This document shows positions 55,722-64,000 of a stretch of DNA of 64,000 nucleotides, in pieces (the first letter of the stretch is position 1; every line of letters starts with the position of its first letter). Both the position numbers and the translations under genes were made by a program. Source of the DNA: Vreelandella nanhaiensis (GTDB lineage Bacteria; Pseudomonadota; Gammaproteobacteria; Pseudomonadales; Halomonadaceae). The notes under the pieces are model-generated. The model ran no database searches, had not been told where the DNA came from, and saw nothing but the letters and a program-made list of their open reading frames with translations. Location: the NCBI RefSeq assembly GCF_003990185.1, contig NZ_RZHF01000016.1:248001-312000 (forward strand), given 5' to 3'.

Positions 55722-55891
55722 CATCAAGCTGGCGTGCGTATTAATTGGGTACCATTTTAGTCCTGTATAAATTTGATGTGAAGCCCTAACGCAAAATCAT
55801 TGGCAAATTAGCTTAATTCTTGGCACGTTCGACGCAAATGACATCAAAAACGCCAATCATTATCATTTAAAAATTCAATTAGCCTATCGCA

Positions 55892-55923
55892 ATAAAAAAA
55901 GCCTATCCGTTTTGGGATAGGCT
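55892..55923 (-). terminator. Terminator of yjdM
   Basis: On the minus strand a 9- to 10-bp stem AGCCTATCCC / GGATAGGCT with an AAAAC loop is followed by T7. It is 18 bp from the yjdM stop. Confidence 0.9.
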
Positions 55924-55940
55924 CTATAGCCAGAAAGCCG

Positions 55941-56282
55941 TCACGCCTTCTTAACAAACTCTGATTTGAGCTTCATGGGGCCAATGCCGTCGATCTTGCA
56001 ATCGATATCATGATCGCCATCGACAAGACGAATATTCTTTACTTTGGTACCTACTTTCACCACCAGGGAACTGCCTTTGACTTTAAGGTCCTTGATGACC
56101 GTGACACTGTCGCCATCAAACAGCGGATTGCCATTAGCATCACGTACGCCTGGGGTGTCATCGGTAGCGTCGGCATTGGTTGTCTTCGACCACTCATGGC
56201 CGCATTCCGGGCACACGTATTGAAGGCCGTCATCATACGTAAAGGCTGAGGCGCAGGCAGGACAATTGGGCAGTTCGTTCAT
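55941..56282 (-). CDS. yjdM: YjdM (PhnA-type) zinc-ribbon protein
   Basis: 113 residues from the ATG at 56282 (GGAG upstream). The N-terminus has two CxxC pairs ([16 protein letters not shown]) forming a zinc ribbon; the C-terminal PhnA domain includes [15 protein letters not shown]. Despite the old name it is not a phosphonate hydrolase; role unclear. Confidence 0.92.
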   Translation of the reverse strand: MNELPNCPACASAFTYDDGLQYVCPECGHEWSKTTNADATDDTPGVRDANGNPLFDGDSVTVIKDLKVKGSSLVVKVGTKVKNIRLVDGDHDIDCKIDGIGPMKLKSEFVKKA

Positions 56283-56357
56283 GGACGGCTCCATCGCTGG
56301 CAGTGAGAAAGCGATGGAGCCTACACGCATTGAGCAAAATGCTCCAGCGTCGGGGTG

Positions 56358-56834
56358 TCAGTCTCGCTGGTACGTACCTACCAGACGGTCAACTCCCAAA
56401 AGGTGCGGCTCTACTTCTTTCAACAGTTCGGCGACGCTTAACCCTTCGGGCAATGCCGTTTGGTGATCCAGCGCCAGCACCAGAAAATAGTACAGGTGCT
56501 TGCCGTGTCCTTGTGGGGGCATGGGACCGCCATAACCGGGCTTATCAAAGTCATTACGGCCGGATGTGCCGACAGGCGTGTTCTCATCCAGCCCGGTGAT
56601 ATCGCCAGGCAGATTGTAAAGCGTCCAATGGATAAACCCATAGCTACCGTCTTTAACCAACGGTGCATCGGGATCATGACAGATAACCGCAAAGCCTTTG
56701 GTACCTTCAGGCACGTTGTGCCAAGCAAGCGGAGGGGAAACATCGTCGCCCTCGCCCGTATAGCGAGCAGGAATCGCTTCGTGCTGTGCAAAAGCCGGGC
56801 TGGTAACTTGCATGGATGATAGTGCGAATGCCAT
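56358..56834 (-). CDS. YbhB/YbcL-type PEBP-family protein
   Basis: 158 residues with the phosphatidylethanolamine-binding-like pattern: IPARYTGEGDDVSPPLAWHNVPEGT with the CDP-binding motif in FAVICHDPDAP, IHWTLYNLPGD and GYGGPMPPQGHGKHLYYF (each seen as shorter pieces). Biological role in bacteria unknown. Confidence 0.9.
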   Translation of the reverse strand: MAFALSSMQVTSPAFAQHEAIPARYTGEGDDVSPPLAWHNVPEGTKGFAVICHDPDAPLVKDGSYGFIHWTLYNLPGDITGLDENTPVGTSGRNDFDKPGYGGPMPPQGHGKHLYYFLVLALDHQTALPEGLSVAELLKEVEPHLLGVDRLVGTYQRD

Positions 56835-56895
56835 GTATCTCTCCTCGGATTAGCCAATCACTCGTTCTACAGAGTGGTATGAAACAGCCAAGGCA

Positions 56896-57447
56896 TCAAC
56901 GTTGATTCAGATAGCCCGCATTTTGCTGCCACCACAGCTGGGCGATCTGCACATTTTCGGCGTTGCCTGAGGGCTCAAGAACGGTAGGCAACTCTACGTA
57001 GTTACCCCCTGTTCTTGCCATCAACTGCGGGTCTTGGGTGGCCAGCTGGAGCGCATAGAGCACCAGCATTTGCTCGTACTCATCCGAGGTATTAAGTTGA
57101 GAAAATAACAAAGGGACCGCTGGAAGGCCGATCTCCCCTAACCGTTCAGCGGCGATATACCAGATACGCGGATTATCTCGATCGCCATAGGTGGAAACAA
57201 AGCGGCGATCCGCCAGCCGGCTTACATAATAGGAAGCTTCCTCTTCCGGGCTTACAAATAGCGGCGGCTTCCAGTCAGTGGCAGTCCCCGCAACAGGATA
57301 GCTGACTGGCGCGGCGGCAGGGACTGATTGAGAACTTGGCACCTCAACCGTACTGGATGTGGCTGGCGAAGCGGCGTGCTGATTTCCCGCACATCCGGCT
57401 AAAACCAAGCTCCCCAATAATACGATATACAACACTTTCTGCTGCAT
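56896..57447 (-). CDS. Predicted lipoprotein
   Basis: 183 residues from the ATG at 57447 (GGGAG upstream). A lipobox VLAGC ends the signal peptide near residue 19; a Ser/Thr/Pro/Ala-rich linker follows. The later part has a helical-repeat feel (AAERLGEIGLPAVPLLFSQL, VLYALQLATQ), similar to HEAT motifs. Unknown function. Its neighbour at 57471 ends 24 bp upstream. Confidence 0.75.
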   Translation of the reverse strand: MQQKVLYIVLLGSLVLAGCAGNQHAASPATSSTVEVPSSQSVPAAAPVSYPVAGTATDWKPPLFVSPEEEASYYVSRLADRRFVSTYGDRDNPRIWYIAAERLGEIGLPAVPLLFSQLNTSDEYEQMLVLYALQLATQDPQLMARTGGNYVELPTVLEPSGNAENVQIAQLWWQQNAGYLNQR

Positions 57448-57470
57448 CTCATGCTCCCTATGTACTTTTT

Positions 57471-57842
57471 TCAAGACCAGCGGCCCTGCTGTTTTAAGCG
57501 TCGTTTTACCCAGCTGTCATAAAAGGCCCGAAGCCCCGGTTTGATAAGTGGCAGGCCAATTAACCAGGCAAGGGGACGTAAGAGTAAAACACGCGCCATC
57601 AGAACGCGGTAGGCGTCGATTCCTTCGATGATTTGCCCATCAGCCTGCTCAATATGCAGCGATTTTAAGGCCGCTTCAGGCGCTATTCCCTTGGCGCGTA
57701 ATACATCCTGATACTCCCCGACATCGCACCAGCGAATATCGTGCGCGTGCTCTCCTGCCCAACGCTCATAGCGCCGTCTGTCTTTGCGGCAGCTGGGGCA
57801 AACCGCATCATAATACACATTAATGAAATCGTACTTGGGCAT
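57471..57842 (-). CDS. DCC-family (DUF393) thiol-disulfide-like protein
   Basis: 123 residues. The N-terminal INVYYDAVCPSCRKDR holds the DxxCxxC motif of the DCC family. The expected opening is YDGxCPxC; here Ala replaces Gly. A redox role is assumed from the family, not shown. Confidence 0.8.
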   Translation of the reverse strand: MPKYDFINVYYDAVCPSCRKDRRRYERWAGEHAHDIRWCDVGEYQDVLRAKGIAPEAALKSLHIEQADGQIIEGIDAYRVLMARVLLLRPLAWLIGLPLIKPGLRAFYDSWVKRRLKQQGRWS

Positions 57843-57940
57843 ATAGGCTCAGGGTAGTTTTTACCGATTAAGTGTGGCACTACCACTGCACGACGCAAAC
57901 CATAATGCCCATTCCTCAATCCAGTGGCGGCTAAGGTGAC

Positions 57941-59242
57941 CTACAGCATTGGCAGCCAGAAAGCCAAGGCGACCAAGGTCGCTAGCAGCACCGGCGGTGT
58001 GATTAGTAAGCCAATTTTCATGTATTGGCCCCAGCCAATTTTATATCCTTTCCCCGCCAGCACATGCAACCAGAGCAGTGTGGCAAGGCTGCCAATCGGC
58101 GTGAACTTGGGTCCCAGATCATTACCAATGACATTGGCGTAGATCATCAACTCTTGGGTTACAGCAGGCACCTGCGCCTGATCGATAGCTAGCGCACCGA
58201 CCAGCGTCGAGGGCATATTGTTCATTACAGAGGCCACGATCGCCGAAAGAAAACCGGTGCCCAGGGTGGCGATCAAGTCCCCCTGTTGTGCCAGCCACTC
58301 AAGTATCAGAGCGCCGTAATTCGTCAGCCCCGCATTACCCAGACCATACACAACAAGATACATACCGATCGAGAACAGCACTATCTGCCAAGGCGCGCCG
58401 CGCAGTGCGCTTGTCACAGAGACAGTGGCACCGCGTCCTTGTTGCCACCAGCGCCCAGCGATGGCCATCAAGAGAACCGCCGCGGCTCCTGTTACAAAGG
58501 CAATTGGGATACCCAACGGCGCCGTCACAAAATAAGCGACAAGTAGTATCGTCAACAAAGGAAAAGCCGTACGAAATACCAATAGGTCCTTAACGGCTGA
58601 GCGCGGAGGGTCAAGGCTCTCGACGCTATAGTGCTTAGGAATTCGACGACCAAACAACATCCACAGCACGCCCAGCGTTGCCGCCAGGGAAACCAGATTG
58701 ACCGGCACCATGACCGCCGCATAGCGATCAAAACTGATATCAAAGTAATTGGCACTGACGATATTAACGAGATTCGAGATCACCAGTGGCAGACTTGTGG
58801 TATCGGCAACAAACCCAGTCGCGATAATGAAGGCCAATGCCGCCGGTGGCTCAAAGTTCAGACGTAGAAGAATGGCAATTACAATCGGGGTCAGCAGTAA
58901 TGCCGCGCCATCGTTAGCAAAGAACGCTGCAATCACCGCACCTAGTACCACGACCAGAGGGAAAAGCAGATGCCCTCGCCCATTACCCCAACGCGCCACG
59001 TGTAGCGCCGCCCAAGCGAAGAACCCCGCTTCGTCTAAAATCAGCGAAATGATAATCAGGGCAACGAACGTAAAGGTGGCATCCCAGACGATATCCCACA
59101 CCACGACAATATCAGCTACATGCACCACGCCCACGAGCAGTGCTACTAAAGCGCCGCCCAGCGCGCTCCAACCGATACCTAAACCTTTAGGTTGCCAGAT
59201 CACCAGAACCAGGGTGACGACAAAAATGGCCAGTGCCAACAT
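57941..59242 (-). CDS. arsB: Arsenite efflux pump ArsB
   Basis: Membrane antiporter extruding arsenite/antimonite. 433 residues with about 12 helices. ArsB hallmarks: [51 protein letters not shown] and [20 protein letters not shown]. Last gene of arsR-C-H-B, 14 bp from arsH. Confidence 0.94.
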   Translation of the reverse strand: MLALAIFVVTLVLVIWQPKGLGIGWSALGGALVALLVGVVHVADIVVVWDIVWDATFTFVALIIISLILDEAGFFAWAALHVARWGNGRGHLLFPLVVVLGAVIAAFFANDGAALLLTPIVIAILLRLNFEPPAALAFIIATGFVADTTSLPLVISNLVNIVSANYFDISFDRYAAVMVPVNLVSLAATLGVLWMLFGRRIPKHYSVESLDPPRSAVKDLLVFRTAFPLLTILLVAYFVTAPLGIPIAFVTGAAAVLLMAIAGRWWQQGRGATVSVTSALRGAPWQIVLFSIGMYLVVYGLGNAGLTNYGALILEWLAQQGDLIATLGTGFLSAIVASVMNNMPSTLVGALAIDQAQVPAVTQELMIYANVIGNDLGPKFTPIGSLATLLWLHVLAGKGYKIGWGQYMKIGLLITPPVLLATLVALAFWLPML

Positions 59243-59256
59243 GAAATGACCTTTCG

Positions 59257-59985
59257 TCAGTGAGTGTTTTGGTTAACGCGGCGAGAGAGCTCTTCAGCAC
59301 TCTCAACACGTTCTGAGTAGCGATCGGTAAGGTAGGCGGACCTGTCTCGCGTCAGCCAGGTGAATTTCACAAGTTCCTCACACACATCGACGATACGCAT
59401 ATAAAGCGGTGAGGGCTTCATACGCCCGGCATCGTCAAACTCAGTGAACGCTTTGGGTACAGAAGATTGGTTAGGGATGGTGATCATGCGCATCCAGCGT
59501 CCGAGGATTCTCATCTGGTTGACCGCATTAAAGCTCTGGCTGCCGCCAGAAACTTCCATTATCGCCAGCGTTTTACCCTGAGTAGGACGAACACCGCCCA
59601 GCGATAGAGGTATCCAGTCGATTTGCATTTTCATGATGCCCGTCATCGCACCATGTCGCTCGGGGCTGACCCAGAGCATGCCCTCGGACCATTGGGCAAG
59701 CTCGCGCAGTTCTTGTACTTTCGGGTGATCAGTATCCGCATCATCTGGTAGCGGTAAGCCCGACGGGTTAAAGGTACGTACTTCACAGCCGTACCAGCGC
59801 AGCAATCTCATCGCTTCTTCGGACGCCAAGCGTGAAAAAGAGCGTTCGCGCAGAGAGCCGTAAAGCACCAGAATTTTGGGTGGTCGACGCGACGCGTCAG
59901 GCCCTGTCAACGCATCTACGTCAATAGGCTGGAGCTTTTGTGGGTCAATGTTGGGCAGGTCGTCGAAACTGGCAGGTCCGCTCAT
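59257..59985 (-). CDS. arsH: ArsH NADPH-dependent flavoprotein
   Basis: 242 residues. The FMN-phosphate motif is [13 protein letters not shown], followed by [19 protein letters not shown] and [14 protein letters not shown], all ArsH-type. ArsH reduces or oxidises organoarsenicals and gives resistance to methylarsenite. Its start overlaps the arsC stop by 4 bases. Confidence 0.93.
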   Translation of the reverse strand: MSGPASFDDLPNIDPQKLQPIDVDALTGPDASRRPPKILVLYGSLRERSFSRLASEEAMRLLRWYGCEVRTFNPSGLPLPDDADTDHPKVQELRELAQWSEGMLWVSPERHGAMTGIMKMQIDWIPLSLGGVRPTQGKTLAIMEVSGGSQSFNAVNQMRILGRWMRMITIPNQSSVPKAFTEFDDAGRMKPSPLYMRIVDVCEELVKFTWLTRDRSAYLTDRYSERVESAEELSRRVNQNTH

Positions 59986-60395
59986 TGGTGACCTCCATCA
60001 AAGTGCACAATGTCACCATCTTCTTTGGTAAACGTCGTTACCGGCTGGGCCAATAACGCGAGTACAAGCTCTGAAGGCCGGCACAGGCGTGCTCCTTTAT
60101 CTGTTACCACAATCGGGCGATTGATGAGGATTGGATGCGTGATCATGGCGTCGATCAATTGATCATCACTTAGCGCCGGATCGTCGAGATTGAGTTCTTC
60201 AAAAGGTGTACCCTTACGACGCAGCAGTTCTCGTGGGGTAATCGCCATCATCGAGATCAGCTCGACTAGCCGTTCGCGACTGGGCGGTGTTTTGAGATAC
60301 TCGATCACTTCGGGCGTCTCGCCTGAAGCTTCGAGCATTGCTAGCGTATTACGGGAGGTGCCACACGCGGGATTATGGTAAATCGTCGTTTTCAT
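59982..60395 (-). CDS. arsC: Arsenate reductase, glutaredoxin-dependent
   Basis: Reduces arsenate to arsenite. 137 residues, E. coli type. The catalytic cysteine is in [17 protein letters not shown]; the arsenate-binding region reads [18 protein letters not shown]. It overlaps arsH and follows arsR by 12 bp. Confidence 0.94.
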   Translation of the reverse strand: MKTTIYHNPACGTSRNTLAMLEASGETPEVIEYLKTPPSRERLVELISMMAITPRELLRRKGTPFEELNLDDPALSDDQLIDAMITHPILINRPIVVTDKGARLCRPSELVLALLAQPVTTFTKEDGDIVHFDGGHQ

Positions 60396-60407
60396 AGCCT
60401 TTTGCTC

Positions 60408-60752
60408 CTAACCTTCATCGATGGAACATTCATTGAATGCCGTCAAAAACGGCTCGCACACCTCTGGATGGCCCGCACAACAATCACGGGCCAGGAAGTT
60501 CAGCGTTTTCTGCATGTGGCCCAGATTGGCGCGGTAGATAATTGAACGGCCCTGCCTGCGTGATACGATCCACCCCGCCCGCGATAGCACCGAAAGATGA
60601 GCCGACATCGTGTTATGTGGCACCGCTAGCTGGCGCGCAACTTCACCCGCAGGAAGGCCTTCGGGTTCATGGCGTACGAGCAGTCGAAACGCTTCAAGGC
60701 GCGTCTCTTGAGACAGCGCGGCAAAACTTTCAGTAACGTTTTTAATCTCCAT
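60408..60752 (-). CDS. arsR: ArsR-family arsenic-responsive repressor
   Basis: 114 residues. The winged helix includes FAALSQETRLEAFRLL and VPHNTMSAHLSVLSRAG. A cysteine set DCCAGHPEVCEP near residue 91-102 is the likely As(III) site, as in Acidithiobacillus-type ArsR, instead of the E. coli CVC site in the recognition helix. The start codon overlaps its operator. Confidence 0.93.
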   Translation of the reverse strand: MEIKNVTESFAALSQETRLEAFRLLVRHEPEGLPAGEVARQLAVPHNTMSAHLSVLSRAGWIVSRRQGRSIIYRANLGHMQKTLNFLARDCCAGHPEVCEPFLTAFNECSIDEG

Positions 60753-60787
60753 ATGTCCAGAATAATGGACATATTTATATATAACAA
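60751..60787 (-). promoter_or_regulatory. ars promoter with embedded ArsR operator
   Basis: On the minus strand TTGTTA (60782-60787), a 17-bp spacer and TATTCT (60759-60764) form a sigma70 promoter. A perfect 8-bp inverted repeat ATATGTCC-N8-GGACATAT (60751-60774) covers the -10 box and reaches the arsR start codon. Repressor binding there would block arsR-C-H-B; the transcript is nearly leaderless. Confidence 0.85.
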
Positions 60788-60906
60788 TTTTTTTCTGCGC
60801 GTTATTGAAAAGGCTAAATTAAAGCCTGCTCAACGCCCACTTCTTAACGCTACTCGCTGCGTATTAAGCAGTAACGTCATCAATGGCTCATTGGCTGGAG
60901 ACCGTC

Positions 60907-61377
60907 ATGGCTGAAAGTAAGAAACTACTGATCATTGCTCACGCGCCTTCCGAGAATACCCAAAAGATGTTAGAGGCCGTCATTAATGGCGCATCTAATC
61001 CCGACGTGAAAAACGTGGAAGTACGTTCACTTACCCCACTTGAAACACAGCCCAACGACATTAATTCTGCTAACGCCATTATTCTGGGCACGACTGAAAA
61101 CCTGGGCTACATGGCGGGTTTGATGAAAGATGTGTTTGATCGATGCTACTACCCGTGTCAGGAGAAGACCGAGGGCTTACCGTTCGCGTTTTACGTTCGG
61201 GCCGGCCATGACGGCACAGGTACCCGGCGTGCAATTGAGAGTATTACCATGGGGTTGCGCTGGCGGTTGGTGCAAGACCCCCTTATTTGCCGGGGAGACT
61301 TTCAAGCAGCGTTTATTGATCGATGCGAGGAGCTGGGATTGGCGATGGCGGCCAGCCTGGAAGCTGGCATTATCTGA
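60907..61377 (+). CDS. Flavodoxin/NADPH-dependent FMN reductase-like protein
   Basis: 156 residues from the ATG at 60907 (GGAG upstream). The flavin loop AHAPSENTQKM and the core ILGTTENLGYMAGLMK are of the flavodoxin fold. A C-terminal pair of cysteines (DPLICRGD, DRCEELG) is present. It is divergent from arsR with 155 bp between, so it may share ars control, though family members act in general redox chemistry. Confidence 0.8.
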   Translation: MAESKKLLIIAHAPSENTQKMLEAVINGASNPDVKNVEVRSLTPLETQPNDINSANAIILGTTENLGYMAGLMKDVFDRCYYPCQEKTEGLPFAFYVRAGHDGTGTRRAIESITMGLRWRLVQDPLICRGDFQAAFIDRCEELGLAMAASLEAGII

Positions 61378-61394
61378 GCGAATTATTTGCAAAA

Positions 61395-61421
61395 AAAACG
61401 GCGCCCTAAGGCGCCGTTTTT
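61395..61421. terminator. Bidirectional terminator
   Basis: A perfect 11-bp stem (AAAACGGCGCC / GGCGCCGTTTT) with a CTAA loop is flanked by A's and T's, ending the flavoprotein gene on one strand and fadA on the other. Confidence 0.92.
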
Positions 61422-61436
61422 CGTTTAGAGACGTAT

Positions 61437-62639
<1,203 letters not shown>

Positions 62640-64000
62640 TTAGGCCTGGGCAGAGGCGGTATAGAACTGTTCGTTATTTTGAGCCATCTGGCGCAGCTTC
62701 TCGGTGGGCGCGTAAAGCGGGCCAAGCTCTTCTGCCAGGCTATCCGCCAGCTTGACGAATTCGGCAACGCCCATGGCATCAATGTAGCGCAGCGCGCCTC
62801 CACGGAAGGGTGGGAAGCCAATACCGTAAATCAGCGCCATATCGGCTTCGGCAGGTGTGTCCACGATGTTATCTTCCAGGCAGCGTACCGTTTCAAGACA
62901 CAGCGGCACCATCATGCGGGCAATGATGTCTTCGTCAGAAAACTCTTTTTGCTCCTTGGCCACTTCCTTGATCAGTGCATAGGCCTGATCATCGCTGACC
63001 TTCTTAGGCTTACCCTTTTTATCCTCTTCGTAAGCGTAGAAGCCCTTGTCATTCTTCTGCCCCAGGCGGTCGTTTTCATACATCACCTGAATGGCGGTTT
63101 TGCCGTCACGCGCCATGCGGTTCGGGAAGCCTTCCGCCATTACGTCGTTAGCGTGAACCGCGGTGTCCATGCCGACCACATCCAACAGGTAAGCAGGCCC
63201 CATCGGCCAGCCAAATTTCTCCATCACTTTATCAACGCGCTGGAAGTCAGCGCCCTGTTCAACCAGGAAACTAAAGCCGCCAAAATAGGGGAACAGTACA
63301 CGGTTGACTAAAAACCCTGGGCAGTCGTTGACGACGATCGGTGTTTTACCCATGGCCCGCGCATAGGCGACCGTGGCGGCGACTGCTGCGTCAGAGGTTT
63401 TTTCACCGCGAATAACTTCAACGAGCGGCATACGGTGTACGGGGTTAAAAAAGTGCATGCCACAGAAATTTTCAGGGCGCTTGAGGTTTTGGGCTAGACG
63501 ATTGATCGAGATAGTCGAGGTGTTTGAAGTCAAGATGGTATTTTCGCTCACCGCGCCTTCTACTTCCGTCAGCACGGCGTCTTTCACCTTGGGATTTTCC
63601 ACTACAGCTTCGACCACTAGATCCACGCTGCCGAAATCACCATAAGAGAGCGTAGGGCGGATGTTGGTCAGTTTTTCAGCCATTTGCTCGTTGGTAAGCT
63701 TTTTGCGCTCGACCTGTTTGGCAAACAATTTGCGGGCTTCTTTCAAGCCCAGCTCAATGGCCTCATCCTTAATGTCTTTCATCAGGATGGGAGTACCTTT
63801 GGAGGCGCTTTGGTAGGCGATACCGCCGCCCATGATACCTGCCCCCAGCACTGCCGTTTGCTTGACCGGCTGGGCCTGTTTTTCGTACTTGCTGGCTTTT
63901 TTCTTGACGACCTGATCGTTCATGAACAGGCCGACCAGGTTAAAGGCTACGCTGCTTAACGCAAGCTTGGCGAACGCTTTCGCTTCGATAGCCTGGGCGC
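62640..64000 (-). CDS. fadB: Fatty acid oxidation complex alpha subunit, N-terminus beyond window
   Basis: The visible 453 residues are the C-terminal part of the bifunctional enoyl-CoA hydratase/3-hydroxyacyl-CoA dehydrogenase; the frame continues unbroken off the right edge. The NAD-binding [14 protein letters not shown] and the 3-hydroxyacyl-CoA dehydrogenase signature [18 protein letters not shown] are present, with the dehydrogenase C-terminal repeats ending in [13 protein letters not shown]. The hydratase domain lies outside. Internal ATG codons should not be taken as the start. Confidence 0.95.
   Translation of the reverse strand, partial: AQAIEAKAFAKLALSSVAFNLVGLFMNDQVVKKKASKYEKQAQPVKQTAVLGAGIMGGGIAYQSASKGTPILMKDIKDEAIELGLKEARKLFAKQVERKKLTNEQMAEKLTNIRPTLSYGDFGSVDLVVEAVVENPKVKDAVLTEVEGAVSENTILTSNTSTISINRLAQNLKRPENFCGMHFFNPVHRMPLVEVIRGEKTSDAAVAATVAYARAMGKTPIVVNDCPGFLVNRVLFPYFGGFSFLVEQGADFQRVDKVMEKFGWPMGPAYLLDVVGMDTAVHANDVMAEGFPNRMARDGKTAIQVMYENDRLGQKNDKGFYAYEEDKKGKPKKVSDDQAYALIKEVAKEQKEFSDEDIIARMMVPLCLETVRCLEDNIVDTPAEADMALIYGIGFPPFRGGALRYIDAMGVAEFVKLADSLAEELGPLYAPTEKLRQMAQNNEQFYTASAQA

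Overview
The window reads as a chromosomal segment of a moderately GC-rich gammaproteobacterium, most likely Halomonadaceae (Halomonas/Vreelandella-like). This is inferred, not proven. It rests on protein style, a pruR-putA-putP proline cluster, a fructose PTS with an EIIA-HPr-EI fusion, a caa3-type oxidase with fused subunits I and III, and HexR-, Cra- and PhoB-type operators. No rRNA, tRNA, CRISPR array, prophage or intact insertion sequence was seen. Both ends cut genes: zwf lacks its 3' end at the left edge and fadB lacks its 5' end at the right edge.

Region by region. 1-14 kb is central carbon metabolism: zwf, gap, pyk-mgsA, cra, fruBKA and pgi. HexR-type palindromes lie upstream of zwf, between gap and pyk, and (weaker) before pgi; Cra-type sites lie before fruB and possibly before gap. 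A 147-bp inverted-repeat element sits directly upstream of pgi. 14-20 kb holds a GNAT acetyltransferase, an isochorismatase-like protein, an exported alkaline phosphatase, a PA0069-type radical SAM protein and a Na+/phosphate symporter with a convincing Pho box. 20.0-20.9 kb is a decayed junction of a phosphatase remnant and a LuxR-type regulator remnant. 21.3-28.4 kb encodes a caa3-type cytochrome oxidase with a copper P-type ATPase and small membrane proteins. 28.4-33.6 kb holds housekeeping genes (DUF2797, YeaC, rhomboid, metallophosphoesterase, nadK, EamA exporter).

33.7-36.6 kb is a second decayed patch: an IS5-type transposase tail, a nonsense-mutated AhpD/CMD-family gene, a frameshifted MarR gene and a cluster of TGGACT/AGTCCA motifs. 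36.5-38.4 kb has stress-type small proteins and a candidate small RNA. 38.4-44.4 kb is proline catabolism (pruR, putA, putP), with a possible 52-codon gene between putA and putP. 44.5-49.6 kb holds ompW, a YqcC protein, a DUF3549 protein, rimB-rimK and sanA. 49.6-55.7 kb is a SUF iron-sulfur operon (sufR-B-C-D-S-T). 55.9-57.8 kb holds yjdM, a PEBP protein, a lipoprotein and a DCC protein. 57.9-61.4 kb is an arsenic operon (arsR-C-H-B) with its promoter and operator and a divergent flavoprotein. 61.4-64 kb is fadA-fadB.

I did not find a clear undescribed multi-gene system. The most original observations are two hairpin-plus-U-tract loci sharing an unstructured CCCUUG motif (30.55 and 37.81 kb), which may be related small RNAs; the triple-repeat Pho box; the MITE between a HexR-like site and pgi; and the gene-decay junctions at 20 kb and 33.7-36.5 kb. 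All calls come from reading the sequence; no database search was made.
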